Positions 1 through 7,796 of a stretch of DNA of 40,588 nt are shown here, piece by piece (position 1 is the stretch's first letter; each line of letters opens with the position of its first letter). The notes under the pieces were generated by a model that saw only the letters and a program-made list of their open reading frames with translations, was not told where the DNA came from and did not search any database. Origin of the DNA: Phycisphaerales bacterium (GTDB lineage: Bacteria; Planctomycetota; Phycisphaerae; Phycisphaerales; UBA1924); the NCBI GenBank assembly GCA_027019265.1, contig JALUWX010000083.1, forward strand, positions 1-40,588. Direction: 5' to 3'. Made by a program: the position numbers and the translations under genes.

Positions 1-61
1 GATCTAGGCCAGTTCAAGGCCAACAGGGTCAAACGTCTCGGAGTGCTCCGTCGTAAACCCC

Positions 62-93
62 TAAAAAACAAGACCCTGCAAATGCAGGGTCTT
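62..93 (-). terminator. Rho-independent terminator of tRNA-Ser(GGA)
   Basis: On the minus strand a perfect 10-bp stem (bases 93-84 with 79-70, four-base loop) is followed by GTTTTTT. It lies 8 bases beyond the 3' end of the tRNA-Ser gene and fits an intrinsic terminator for it. The 60 bases before it at the window edge hold nothing I can assign. Confidence 0.85.
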
Positions 94-100
94 ATCGAAG

Positions 101-187
101 CGGAGAGGGGGGGATTCGAACCCCCGAGGGGCGTAAACCCCCACACGAATTCCAATCGTGCGCCTTAAACCGCTCAGCCACCTCTCC
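101..187 (-). tRNA. tRNA-Ser, anticodon GGA
   Basis: The minus strand folds as an 87-nt class II tRNA. The acceptor stem GGAGAGG pairs with CCTCTCC and is followed by discriminator G. The anticodon stem CACGA/TCGTG encloses loop TTGGAAT, giving anticodon GGA, which reads UCC and UCU serine codons. A long variable arm typical of tRNA-Ser follows, then a T arm with GGTTCGAATCC. CCA is not encoded. A strong intrinsic terminator follows directly, so the gene appears to be a single-gene transcription unit. Confidence 0.95.
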
Positions 188-276
188 GTGAGGTCTCAGA
201 TCTTTCCCGACGCCCGCTGAGCATATCGGCAACGCCGGGCCGCAAGTGTAGTCCGCCTTTGTCCCCGTGTCCGCGC

Positions 277-305
277 TTCCGATGGGCACGATTTTCAGGT
301 ACAAT
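277..305 (+). promoter_or_regulatory. Candidate promoter of the sugar-binding-type protein gene
   Basis: A TACAAT hexamer at 300-305 is a good -10 element. A weak -35 (TTCCGA, 277-282) sits 17 bases upstream. Transcription would begin near 312, which is why I place the start of the next gene at the ATG at 339 and not at the in-frame GTG at 267 or ATG at 282. Confidence 0.45.
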
Positions 306-338
306 TCCTTTCTGCAACGCCCAATCCCCGAGGGACCC

Positions 339-1409
339 ATGACCGAGAACACAGGGACCACACGCACATCCTCAAACACCCACAAGAATCTCGTTCGAGC
401 CGTGTTCTGGCCGGCCCTGCTCATCGTCCTCTTCGTCGTGGCGTGGCGCTTGTTCCAAGCGTCCACACCCGTGGTCACCCCTCGGATCGCGTTCATTACG
501 GCCGATTCCACCCCGTACTGGGACGGGGTGCTTGAGGGCGCGCGAGCAGCCGCGGACCAGTACGGGGTGACCCTCGAGGTCGTCACACCCAACGGGGATC
601 GGGACTCTCAGGAGCGCGCACTCTCCGATCTGGATCCTGCGCTGACCGATGGCGTTGCGATCAGCCCGGTCGATGCCGTCCGCCAGACCGCGCGCCTCAG
701 ACAGGTCGCGAAGTCCATGTCCCTCGTCACGGTTGACTCCGACTCCGAGCTGTCGAACCGGGTGTGTTTCGTCGGGATGAACAACCACGACGCGGGGCGC
801 AAAGCCGCAACACTCATCAAGGACATGCTCGGGGACACCCCGGGCCGGGTCCTGATCCTCTCGGGTCCCCTCGACAAAGCGAACGGGCGCGCCCGGCGCG
901 AGGGATTGATCGACGAGCTCCAGGATCGGGCGGCCGGCGCTTCGAGCGAACCAACCCCTCCCGAGTCCGTGCTCGAATCCGATGGGTTTATCGTCGGCCC
1001 GACCCTCCTCGATGAAATCGACCCGGGCGCCGCGACGGCGCAGCTCGTCGAGTACCTGGAATCTGCTGATGAGCTCCCCAACGTGATCGTGGGGCTCTAT
1101 GGGTACCACGCGCCGGCCATCGTCGCGGCGCTCGATCAGGTGCGCCCCGATCAGCAGATCCGGGTCATCGGATTCGACGCGGTCCCCGAAACCCTCGAAG
1201 CGATGGAACGCGGCGCGGTCCAGGGTGTCATCGCGCAGGACCAGTTCAGCTACGGGTACGAGAGTATCCGGATTCTCGCTGAAGCGATCCGGGGCGCGGA
1301 ATACGCCCTCCCCCTCAACCGGCGCGTCGAGTACCCCCCGGTCGTCGTCACGAACGACAACCTCGAACCCTTCCTCCGTGAGTCGGGTCGCTCGAGCAGC
1401 GGCGGATAA
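339..1409 (+). CDS. Membrane-anchored periplasmic sugar-binding-type protein (LacI/RbsB fold)
   Basis: The 356-residue product has one N-terminal membrane segment (about residues 20-40), which is probably a signal anchor because no clear cleavage site follows. The rest is a type I periplasmic binding fold (Peripla_BP_4 class). Characteristic stretches are the first strand RIAFITADSTPYWDGVLEGA, the hinge-region ILSGPLDKANGRARREG, and near the end IGFDAVPETLEAM followed by a GVIAQDQF segment, as in ribose- and LacI-type binders. The protein should bind a small sugar-like ligand outside the cytoplasmic membrane. No ABC permease or ATPase gene is adjacent, so it may be a sensor or an orphan component; the ligand is unknown. 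The start is chosen from the promoter at 300. The gene is convergent with coaC, 18 bases away. Confidence 0.75.
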   Translation: MTENTGTTRTSSNTHKNLVRAVFWPALLIVLFVVAWRLFQASTPVVTPRIAFITADSTPYWDGVLEGARAAADQYGVTLEVVTPNGDRDSQERALSDLDPALTDGVAISPVDAVRQTARLRQVAKSMSLVTVDSDSELSNRVCFVGMNNHDAGRKAATLIKDMLGDTPGRVLILSGPLDKANGRARREGLIDELQDRAAGASSEPTPPESVLESDGFIVGPTLLDEIDPGAATAQLVEYLESADELPNVIVGLYGYHAPAIVAALDQVRPDQQIRVIGFDAVPETLEAMERGAVQGVIAQDQFSYGYESIRILAEAIRGAEYALPLNRRVEYPPVVVTNDNLEPFLRESGRSSSGG

Positions 1410-1427
1410 ACCGAACCGAGGTTGATC

Positions 1428-2054
1428 TCAGCGGTTGAGCGCGTGCGCGAGCGCCCGCGCTAGGTCTTGGGGTTCGCTCATGCGCCCCGTCCCCGAGTGA
1501 CGACACGCTTGCCATCCCACCCCGGGTCCGACAAGCGTGAACCCGTCCTGCTCAGCGAGTTCAACATTGCGCAGGTTGCTGGGCTGGGACCACATCTTGT
1601 CGTTCATTGCCGGCGCGAGGAGGACGGGGGTCTTGGATCGATCGATCGCGCTGAGGATCAGGGTGACGATCGAGTCCGTCTTCCCGTGGATCAGGTCGCT
1701 CAGGGTGTTCATGGTGCACGGCGCAACGATCGCCGCGTCCGCGCGATCCGCGAGGGAGATGTGCTGCGGGTCCTGTGACTCGACGTGCTCCCACGCGCTC
1801 GTGTAGACATGCTTTCCGGACAGCGCCTGGAACGTGAGCGGGGTCACGAAGTGGGTCGCGGATTCGGTCATCACCACCGTCACATCCGCGCCGCTCTGCG
1901 CGAGACGCGACACAAGGGTGCAGACCTTGTAGACAGCGATCCCCCCCGAGATCGCGACAAGGATCCGCTTCCCCTCAAACACGGGGCGCAGCACAGCGGG
2001 GTCGAGCCAGTTCTGCTCGTCCGCGCCAGGGGTCTGGGGAGAAGTGGGGGACAT
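1428..2054 (-). CDS. coaC: Phosphopantothenoylcysteine decarboxylase (flavoprotein)
   Basis: This 208-residue protein is an HFCD-type flavoprotein that decarboxylates 4'-phospho-N-pantothenoylcysteine to 4'-phosphopantetheine in coenzyme A synthesis. It contains the opening ILVAISGGIAVYK, the active-site histidine in QHISLAD (H98), the PAMN motif (N151) and the substrate-clamp cysteine in WQAC...GRM (C184), matching the catalytic residues known for E. coli Dfp. It is only the decarboxylase half. The CoaB synthetase domain found fused in many bacteria is absent here and not seen nearby, so CoaB must be encoded elsewhere. The first 28 residues are a non-conserved extension. The gene follows rpoZ with a 3-base gap, and the rpoZ-coaBC neighbourhood is common in bacteria. 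Confidence 0.88.
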   Translation of the reverse strand: MSPTSPQTPGADEQNWLDPAVLRPVFEGKRILVAISGGIAVYKVCTLVSRLAQSGADVTVVMTESATHFVTPLTFQALSGKHVYTSAWEHVESQDPQHISLADRADAAIVAPCTMNTLSDLIHGKTDSIVTLILSAIDRSKTPVLLAPAMNDKMWSQPSNLRNVELAEQDGFTLVGPGVGWQACRHSGTGRMSEPQDLARALAHALNR

Positions 2055-2057
2055 CCG

Positions 2058-2300
2058 TTAGAGGAGCGCTTCGGTGCTCGCGCCGGCCGGAACGGTGTCG
2101 TCGTCCTCGACGTACTCGAGGGTGATCTTGTCCTGGAGGATTTCTTCCACGACGAGCTCGAGATCGGTCCGTCCGTTGCGATCGACGAGCGGCCTCGCGC
2201 CGTCGAGGAGCTGCTGGAGACGGCGCTGGATCAGGGCGCAGAGCTTGAACTTGCCGCCGACCTTCTCGACGATCTCGTCGCTTTTCAATGCCTCGATCAT
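2058..2300 (-). CDS. rpoZ: DNA-directed RNA polymerase omega subunit
   Basis: The 80-residue product matches the omega subunit, which binds the beta' C-terminus and helps RNA polymerase assemble. Visible family features are the KVGGKFKLCALIQRRLQQLLDGARPLVD segment (an omega-type FxLVxLAxxRARQLxxG core in variant form) and an acidic C-terminal tail. The start is an ATG preceded by AAAGGA six bases upstream. It is the first gene of an apparent two-gene unit with coaC. Weak conservation is usual for this small protein. The assignment rests on the core segment, the size and the coaC neighbour. Confidence 0.8.
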   Translation of the reverse strand: MIEALKSDEIVEKVGGKFKLCALIQRRLQQLLDGARPLVDRNGRTDLELVVEEILQDKITLEYVEDDDTVPAGASTEALL

Positions 2301-2540
2301 CTGCTATCCTTTGTCATACCCCATCCCTGGGAGGGCTGGGCTCGTGCGGCGCTCGGATGCGCGTGCACACCGATGGATTCCTTGACGGATCGCTGTTCCC
2401 GACGTGTTTGGACACGCCTGTGTCCCAATGCCGGGCATGGATCATAGACCGATACCGCGACCGAATCGAGCGGATCCCCCGCCCCACCAGAGACTTCCAC
2501 CAGACCCCCCCTTCACACCCCTGGACCGATCGAACACCGA
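2301..2540. other. Divergent intergenic region between rpoZ and the DUF3553 gene
   Basis: These 240 bases separate rpoZ (minus) from the DUF3553 gene (plus) and should hold both promoters. A TATGAT hexamer on the minus strand (2446-2441) is a possible -10 for rpoZ but has no convincing -35 partner. I see no hairpin with a T-tract and no small gene. Confidence 0.4.
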
Positions 2541-3182
2541 ATGAGTGCCATGACCCCGAGCGCGAGCCCGAGACGATTCCATATGGGCGATAAAGTCGTC
2601 CACGCCAACCGACCCGAATGGGGTGTCGGGGTGGTCTCCACGAGCTCCATGACCGAGCAGGACGGGGTTCCGTGCCAGCGCCTCGTCATCCGCTTCGACA
2701 ACGCCGGGCTCAAAACCCTCTCCACCGCCCATGCGGATATCCGGGAAGCAACGAACCAGGTCCAGAACGTCCCCGAGAAGGCCGGACCCCTGACGGCGCC
2801 CCCTCCCGAGAACGTTGCGCTCTCCGATGATCCGCGCAAACTCCAGACGCACATGACCCGGATCCCGGACCCCGCGCAGGACCCCTTCGCGACCCCGGCC
2901 CAGCGCCTCGAAGCGACCCTGAAAAGTTATCGGTACACGGGGAGCGGTGGTTCCCTGATCGACTGGGCCGTCATGCAATCGGGGTTGAGCGACCCACTGT
3001 CCCGATTCGCGCGTCACGAGCTCGAGGACTACTTTGTCTATTTTCGCAAGGCCCTCGATCAGCACCTGCGTAAGATGGTGGGTGAAGCGCGAGACGTTCC
3101 CCGTGAGGAGCTCGTCCGGATCGCCCAGAGCGCCCCTCCCGAGGGGCAACAGGCGCTGCGTCGGATGAACCCCAAGCGTTGA
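2541..3182 (+). CDS. DUF3553 domain-containing protein
   Basis: The N-terminal 50 residues match DUF3553, a short basic beta-rich domain. The recognisable core is GDKVVHANRPEWGVGVV, followed by RLVIRFDNAGLKTL. The remaining roughly 150 residues form no family I recognise and contain an aromatic stretch (LEDYFVYFRKAL) and a charged helix. No signal peptide or membrane segment is visible, so the protein is probably cytoplasmic. Function is unknown; SH3-like folds of this type often bind nucleic acid or protein partners, but that is only an analogy. Neither candidate start (ATG 2541 or ATG 2583, which begins exactly at the domain) has a Shine-Dalgarno, so the first 14 residues are uncertain. Confidence 0.75.
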   Translation: MSAMTPSASPRRFHMGDKVVHANRPEWGVGVVSTSSMTEQDGVPCQRLVIRFDNAGLKTLSTAHADIREATNQVQNVPEKAGPLTAPPPENVALSDDPRKLQTHMTRIPDPAQDPFATPAQRLEATLKSYRYTGSGGSLIDWAVMQSGLSDPLSRFARHELEDYFVYFRKALDQHLRKMVGEARDVPREELVRIAQSAPPEGQQALRRMNPKR

Positions 3183-3348
3183 GCTGACGCAACACCCGGC
3201 GCAAGCCGACCCCGGGAGCGAAGGACGCACCCGGCCCACACATACACGGAAGTCGTATCAAGGACGGTCCAGGACCCAAGGAGCGGGTTCTTCTCGGGCG
3301 TGCACGTTGTGCGCGCGTTTGGCACACGACCCGGCCCGGGGTGTGCAA

Positions 3349-3383
3349 CTCGGAATCACGGGCATCGCCCCAGTCATTCCGAG
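3349..3383 (+). promoter_or_regulatory. Leader hairpin just upstream of the small coiled-coil gene
   Basis: CTCGGAAT (3349-3356) and ATTCCGAG (3376-3383) form a perfect 8-bp inverted repeat. A second stem, GGGC/GCCC with loop ATC, nests inside it at 3360-3370. The structure ends about five bases before the AGAAAGGA ribosome-binding site of the 3405 gene. It could be a translational control element in the leader or a DNA operator. It has no T-tract, so it is not an intrinsic terminator. Confidence 0.45.
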
Positions 3384-3404
3384 ATTTGAGAAAGGACGAA
3401 GACC

Positions 3405-3683
3405 ATGACCGAGAACGAGTTCCAGACGCGCCTCGCTTCCCTCCTCGAGCAGATCGAAGACCTCCCCGAAGGGGAGCGTCCCAAGCTCGCCAAGCTCGCC
3501 GCTGAAACCCAGCAGCGCCATACCCGGATGAAGAAAACCATCTCCGAACTCCAGGACTCGCTCGACCACCTCCGTCTGAGCGTGAAGTACCTCGTCTTCG
3601 ACCTGGAAGCCACCCGTCGCGAAAACAAGTACCTCCGCAACCTTCTCGAAACCGAGAACGGCGACAACGAGGGCGCGGATTAA
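3405..3683 (+). CDS. Small coiled-coil protein, function unknown
   Basis: The 92-residue product is almost entirely helical and charged. Heptad-like leucine spacing around residues 44-83 (ISELQDSLDHLRLSVKYLVF, then LEATRRENKYLRNLL) predicts a coiled coil, and the C-terminal tail is acidic. It has no signal peptide or membrane segment. A good Shine-Dalgarno (AAAGGA, about nine bases upstream) supports the ATG. It is monocistronic, flanked by a leader hairpin upstream and an intrinsic terminator downstream. It looks like a small cytoplasmic adaptor or oligomerising protein. I do not recognise a named family. Confidence 0.7.
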   Translation: MTENEFQTRLASLLEQIEDLPEGERPKLAKLAAETQQRHTRMKKTISELQDSLDHLRLSVKYLVFDLEATRRENKYLRNLLETENGDNEGAD

Positions 3684-3750
3684 TCGAATCAACACCGAGC
3701 ACGGAGCGCCCACGCGCATCCGTGTTCGACGTGCGCCCAACGCACACCCA

Positions 3751-3779
3751 ACGGCGACCCTCCCCGGGGCGCCGTTTTT
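3751..3779 (+). terminator. Rho-independent terminator of the small coiled-coil gene
   Basis: ACGGCG (3751-3756) pairs with CGCCGT (3770-3775) around a C/G-rich loop that can pair further, followed by TTTT. It lies 68 bases beyond the 3405 gene's stop codon. On the minus strand there is no T-tract, so it serves only the plus-strand gene. Confidence 0.8.
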
Positions 3780-3791
3780 CACGCGCTCACA

Positions 3792-4520
3792 TCACGGACA
3801 CCCCATCGAGAACTCGCTCAGAAACCCGCTGATATCGAAGAAGTCGAACATCGTGTCCCCGTTGAAATCCACGCTCTGGGTCAGCAGCTCCGAGACATCG
3901 AAGAAGTCGAGCGACCCGTCGTTGTTCAGATCCGCGGCGCACAGCCCCCCGAGGGTGATGTTGTCGAAGCACTCCATCGCGGGCTCGCCGTTCGCTTTGA
4001 ACCCGTGGATCAGGACCGAGTCGAAACGCTCATCGAGCACCACCCCAAAGAACGAGCCCGTGGGGATGTCCGAGAAGGTCTCGGTGGCCGATCCGTCCCG
4101 GAAGAACTCGAATGTGTAGCTCGAGATCGAAGGATCGAGGGTCGTGAGGATCAGGTCCACCCCGAACGACATCGCGCTCCGGGTTGTGACCACTTCGCCG
4201 TACCCCGTGCCATCGAGCGAAGGCCTCCGGGTGATGACGGCCAGCGACTCGCTCTGGTGAAAGTTCGGACCGATGAAGTTCACGTTCGCGCCGTCGTACC
4301 CGTTGATCCGGATCGGGAGCAGAAAGTCATTCGTCGTCGGACCCACGTTCGCGCCGAAGAAGGGCTGGTCCTCGTTCGCGAACAGCCCTTGAAAACGCTC
4401 GAGATGCGACGGCGGCGAAGCGAGCTCGAACGCCGCCCGGCTCGTAAACACCTCGCTCGCGTGAGCACCCCCGATCGACAGAAACACAGGAACCAGAACC
4501 GACAGCGTGGCGCATTGCAT
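3792..4520 (-). CDS. Secreted protein with C-terminal GC-type dockerin pair
   Basis: The 242-residue product starts with a signal peptide (about residues 1-21, ending GGAHA-S). It continues with a beta-rich domain of roughly 170 residues resembling PEP-CTERM-type exported beta-sandwiches. It ends with two calcium-loop repeats, ADLNNDGSLDFFDVSELL and DFNGDTMFDFFDISGFL, and a terminal GCP. The repeat pair is the dockerin variant seen in four other proteins of this window. Dockerins are known to bind cohesins in cellulosomes, but no cohesin is present here, so anchoring to an unidentified surface partner is an inference. GGAG lies about ten bases before the ATG. The gene is convergent with the small coiled-coil gene. 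Confidence 0.8.
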   Translation of the reverse strand: MQCATLSVLVPVFLSIGGAHASEVFTSRAAFELASPPSHLERFQGLFANEDQPFFGANVGPTTNDFLLPIRINGYDGANVNFIGPNFHQSESLAVITRRPSLDGTGYGEVVTTRSAMSFGVDLILTTLDPSISSYTFEFFRDGSATETFSDIPTGSFFGVVLDERFDSVLIHGFKANGEPAMECFDNITLGGLCAADLNNDGSLDFFDVSELLTQSVDFNGDTMFDFFDISGFLSEFSMGCP

Positions 4521-4722
4521 GGGATTGTCTCCGTTGAAAGCGAACCTCAGAATCCAAACGCGAACCCGGACACCCGGGATTCCTCAGCGCTGGATCGTCA
4601 GACTACCCCGACCCCGAGCGATTCCGAGTTGACTTGGGGTCCACCCCCCTCCCCCCCGTTCCTTCCTCCCCCCGGGAGCCCGTATCCCGAGCGAGATGGA
4701 TCGCTTCGGACCCGCTCCGAGC

Positions 4723-4751
4723 TTGCTGCACGCGCGTTTCGCCCCTACCGT
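4723..4751 (+). promoter_or_regulatory. Candidate promoter of tRNA-Ser(GCU)
   Basis: TTGCTG (4723-4728) and TACCGT (4746-4751) are separated by 17 bases and would start transcription about 37 bases before the tRNA. The rest of the 274-base gap from 4521 is C-rich (runs of 6-7 C around 4640-4670) and holds nothing else I can assign. Confidence 0.35.
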
Positions 4752-4794
4752 GTCCGGCCTGATCGTCCCCCCCACGGGGCGCGATCCCCGCGAC

Positions 4795-4884
4795 GGAGCG
4801 GTGCCCGAGAGGCTGATGGGGCCGGATTGCTAATCCGGTGTACGGGGTAATCCCGTACCGAGGGTTCGAATCCCTCTCGCTCCG
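4795..4884 (+). tRNA. tRNA-Ser, anticodon GCU
   Basis: This is a 90-nt class II tRNA. The acceptor GGAGCGG pairs with TCGCTCC (one G-T wobble) and is followed by discriminator G. The anticodon stem CCGGA/TCCGG encloses TTGCTAA, giving anticodon GCU for AGC/AGU serine codons. A long variable arm (GTACGGG...CCCGTAC) and a T arm with GGGTTCGAATCCC follow. CCA is not encoded. A strong terminator follows 15 bases later, so it is a single-gene unit. Confidence 0.95.
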
Positions 4885-4899
4885 CTTGCTCACACGACA

Positions 4900-4936
4900 C
4901 ACGGGCGGCTCACACGAGCCGCCCGTGATCGTTTTT
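4900..4936 (+). terminator. Rho-independent terminator of tRNA-Ser(GCU)
   Basis: A perfect 12-bp stem (CACGGGCGGCTC at 4900-4911 with GAGCCGCCCGTG at 4916-4927) has a four-base loop and is followed by ATCGTTTTT. It separates the tRNA from the DUF2339 gene. Confidence 0.9.
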
Positions 4937-4945
4937 CAGTGCAAC

Positions 4946-4980
4946 TTGACAGAACCCCATTCGGTATGTTAGTCTATACT
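4946..4980 (+). promoter_or_regulatory. Candidate promoter of the DUF2339 gene
   Basis: A consensus TTGACA lies at 4946-4951. Possible -10 elements are TAGTCT (4970-4975, spacer 18) and the better-looking TATACT (4975-4980), whose 23-base spacer is too long for a normal sigma-70 pair. This short AT-rich patch directly follows the tRNA terminator, and GAGAGGGG precedes the ATG at 5003. Confidence 0.45.
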
Positions 4981-5002
4981 AGCTATCATCGAGAGGGGTC
5001 TC

Positions 5003-7738
5003 ATGAATCAAGACGATAACAACCGAATCGATCGGCTCGTGGACACGATCGAGACACTCAGCGCCCAGCTCGACGAGCTGACCACGCGCGTCGAAGCGCT
5101 CGAGTCCGATCGGGACGCGGAGTCTCACGCACCGGTCCCCAAAGCCCCGCTCGCGCCCGCGCACCCCGCTCCTCCTGCATCTTCCGCTCCACCACCCGCG
5201 CCTCGCGCCCCCGCGCCCTCCGCCGCGACGCATCACCCGAGCCCGGCTCCGTCGGGGTTGAGCGACAAAGCGCGGGTGCTCCGGGAACGGGTTTCGACGA
5301 GCGGCAATACGGAACAGGTTCGGAACGACAAGCCCAAGCTCGGCCCGGGCGCATTCGAATGGATCCTCGGGATCCGTGGGCTCATGCTCCTCGGGGTTGT
5401 GATCGTCATCGTCGGGGTGGGGATGTTCCTGAAGCTCGCGCACGACGAGGGTTGGATCGGTCAGCTCTCCCCGGCCCTGCGCTGCGCGATGGGCGCGGGG
5501 TTCGGGATCGCGCTGGTGGGTCTGGGTGAGTTGCTCCGGAAGCGTTTGAACCCGCTCGCGTCCTCCGGGTTCTCCGCGGCGGGTCTCGCGACGATCTTCG
5601 CGTCACTCCTCGCCGCGAACCGGATGTACGCGCTGATCGGTCCGGAGCTCACGTTCGTGCTCCTCGCGCTGACCACCATCCTCGGGATCATGCTCGGCGC
5701 GATCGCGCGGCGCGTCATGCTCTCGATCCTCTCGATCCTCGGCGCGTTCGCCGTCCCCGTGCTGCTGGAATCCACCGAACCCTCGTTCGTCGTCTACCCC
5801 TCGTACCTGCTTCTTCTGCTCACGATGGGTCTCGTGCTCTCGGGATGGAAAGGGGGCGCGTACGAGCACGTGCGCCGGTTCGCGTGGTGGGGGACGGGGA
5901 TCATGGGCACCCTCTGGCTCGCGGACATGCACGATCGTTCGTTGCTCGCTTCGATCGTCTTCATCGGGCTCGCGTGGTCCATGACCCTGATCGAGCTCGC
6001 GTGCTCCGCGCGGTTCTTCCGCTCCATGCGCCCCTCGATCGACTGGGATCCGTCGAGCAACGTGGGGTTCCGTGTGGATGCGCGTGGGGAGCGGAGGTTC
6101 GAATGGTTGTCCTTGCTCACGCGCGAGGCGCGATGGGTCAACGCGCTCTTCGGCGCGACCGTCTGGGCCGTCGTCGCCGCCGGCGCGACGATCCGGGCGC
6201 ACGACCCCGAGCTCGTGTATCTCGCTCCCCTCGGGTTCGGGATCGGGAGTGTGGTCCTTCTGTTCTGTGCGCGTCGGTTCGTCGGGTCGCGCCTCATCGC
6301 GGATGGCCCGAGCGGGGCTTCCCCCGGATCCGTGTACCTCGCATCGCTCGTCATCAACGCCTCGCTCCTGGGGGCGGCCACCATCGCGATCGCGCTGGGG
6401 GGATGGGTCGAAGTCGTCGCCTGGCTCACGGTGGGTCTCGCAACGATCGAGATGGGACGGAAGCTCCGCTTCCGCGCGGTTTCGCTCTTCGGGATCAGCA
6501 TGATCGGAGTCGCGCTCGGGAGACTCTGCTCCTACGACCTCGTCGAGTGGTACGACGATCCAGCGAAGCTCACCTTCTCCGGGCTCTCGGTCGGGCTCTG
6601 GGGAGCGCAGATGATCGCCGCGTCCGTCGCGTGCGCGATCGGGTCCTGGAGAACCCCGCGCACCCCCGAGCGTGAAACGCTGAGCGTGATCGCGCACTGG
6701 GCGCTGGCGCTGTGCCTGGTCAACCCGGACACGGACCCGGGCTCCGCCGGGGTTGCGATCGCCGTGCTCGGCGCTGTCGTCCCGTGGATCACCCGTCCGA
6801 TCTCGACGGATCGTGTCCGATCCGCGCTCACGATCAGCGGCGTCACGATGATCGGTGTCGGATCGTTCCTGTTCGTCTTCGATACCCTGCGCACCCCCAA
6901 CCCTATCGATCCGATCGGCGCTGCGATCATCGCGATCTCATGGGCCGCCCTCGCCGCGATCCCCCGCGCCGGGTTCTCGATCAGCTCCGGGTGCGCGACC
7001 ATGGGGATCCTCGCGGGTCTGCTCGCGCTCGGTCGGGTCGAGCACGAATACTCGCTGGGGATCATGCTCGCGAGCCATGCGGCGCTGCTCCTGATCGTCG
7101 GGCTCACCGGGCGCACCCTGTTCCGCTGGGCGCTCGTCGAGACCACGTCGGTCCTCGTGGTCCTGCTCGCCGGCGCATGGACGGCGCACGAGTGGGATCT
7201 CGGCGCGGACGGGCTCGCGCAGCTCCCGTTGTCCGGGCCCGACTCGCTGACCGCCCTCCTCATCGCGATCACCCTGCTCCGGTCCGGGTTCGTCCTCCCC
7301 AGACTCCGAACCATCGACGACGCGCCCGCGCAGCACGGGAATACCCGAGCCATGCTCCGGGTGATCACCCTCGGGTGCGCGTGGGTGTTCATCCTGAGCG
7401 CCACGACGATCGAAGCGATCCGCGCCGTGACGTGGGTGTTCGATTCGAAGTCCGCGCAGGGCGCGGGGCTCTCGATCTGGTGGAGCGTGTTCGCCGTCGT
7501 CTCCGTGATCCTCGGGTTCCGGTTCCATCGGGCGCTCCGATGGTCCGGGCTCGCCCTGCTCCTGATCGTCGCCGGGAAGGTGCTCGTCTACGACACGACC
7601 ATGCTCGCGCCCACAGCGCGGATCGTTGCCGCGATCAGTGTGGGGCTGGTCATCATCGCGACGGGTGTGCTCTACACGATGTTCGTCAAAGGCCGGGAGG
7701 AGCCCAAACCCGAGATGGACGGTTCGGAACCGGAATGA
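5003..7738 (+). CDS. Large polytopic membrane protein, DUF2339 family
   Basis: The 911-residue product begins with a short coiled coil (about residues 8-38). A proline/alanine-rich linker (about 50-85) follows, and from about residue 115 a long succession of hydrophobic helices, roughly twenty or more, runs to the C-terminus. The GPGAFEWILGIRGLMLLGVV junction followed by FLKLAHDEGWIG is typical of DUF2339 inner-membrane proteins. Function is not established for this family. Length and layout fit full-length members, so it is not truncated. There is no cleavable signal peptide, so the N-terminal coiled coil probably lies in the cytoplasm. The start ATG has GAGAGGGG upstream and a TTGACA-type promoter. 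It is transcribed alone; a hairpin separates it from the convergent dockerin array. Confidence 0.85.
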   Translation: MNQDDNNRIDRLVDTIETLSAQLDELTTRVEALESDRDAESHAPVPKAPLAPAHPAPPASSAPPPAPRAPAPSAATHHPSPAPSGLSDKARVLRERVSTSGNTEQVRNDKPKLGPGAFEWILGIRGLMLLGVVIVIVGVGMFLKLAHDEGWIGQLSPALRCAMGAGFGIALVGLGELLRKRLNPLASSGFSAAGLATIFASLLAANRMYALIGPELTFVLLALTTILGIMLGAIARRVMLSILSILGAFAVPVLLESTEPSFVVYPSYLLLLLTMGLVLSGWKGGAYEHVRRFAWWGTGIMGTLWLADMHDRSLLASIVFIGLAWSMTLIELACSARFFRSMRPSIDWDPSSNVGFRVDARGERRFEWLSLLTREARWVNALFGATVWAVVAAGATIRAHDPELVYLAPLGFGIGSVVLLFCARRFVGSRLIADGPSGASPGSVYLASLVINASLLGAATIAIALGGWVEVVAWLTVGLATIEMGRKLRFRAVSLFGISMIGVALGRLCSYDLVEWYDDPAKLTFSGLSVGLWGAQMIAASVACAIGSWRTPRTPERETLSVIAHWALALCLVNPDTDPGSAGVAIAVLGAVVPWITRPISTDRVRSALTISGVTMIGVGSFLFVFDTLRTPNPIDPIGAAIIAISWAALAAIPRAGFSISSGCATMGILAGLLALGRVEHEYSLGIMLASHAALLLIVGLTGRTLFRWALVETTSVLVVLLAGAWTAHEWDLGADGLAQLPLSGPDSLTALLIAITLLRSGFVLPRLRTIDDAPAQHGNTRAMLRVITLGCAWVFILSATTIEAIRAVTWVFDSKSAQGAGLSIWWSVFAVVSVILGFRFHRALRWSGLALLLIVAGKVLVYDTTMLAPTARIVAAISVGLVIIATGVLYTMFVKGREEPKPEMDGSEPE

Positions 7739-7741
7739 GAA

Positions 7742-7771
7742 AGACGGGCAGCCCGGCCGAGCCACCCGTCT
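7742..7771. terminator. Shared hairpin between convergent DUF2339 and dockerin-array genes
   Basis: AGACGGG (7742-7748) pairs with CCCGTCT (7765-7771), with extra GGC/GCC pairing inside. On the minus strand the stem is followed by TTCTC, so it could end the dockerin operon. On the plus strand no T-tract follows. It is only a moderate intrinsic terminator in either direction. Confidence 0.5.
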
Positions 7772-7796
7772 CCATGAACACAAGGTTCCAGCGACG

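Noticed and set aside
1-60. Possible gene end at the window's left edge
   Set aside because: Frames on both strands are open for a short distance but show no recognisable protein end or start codon.
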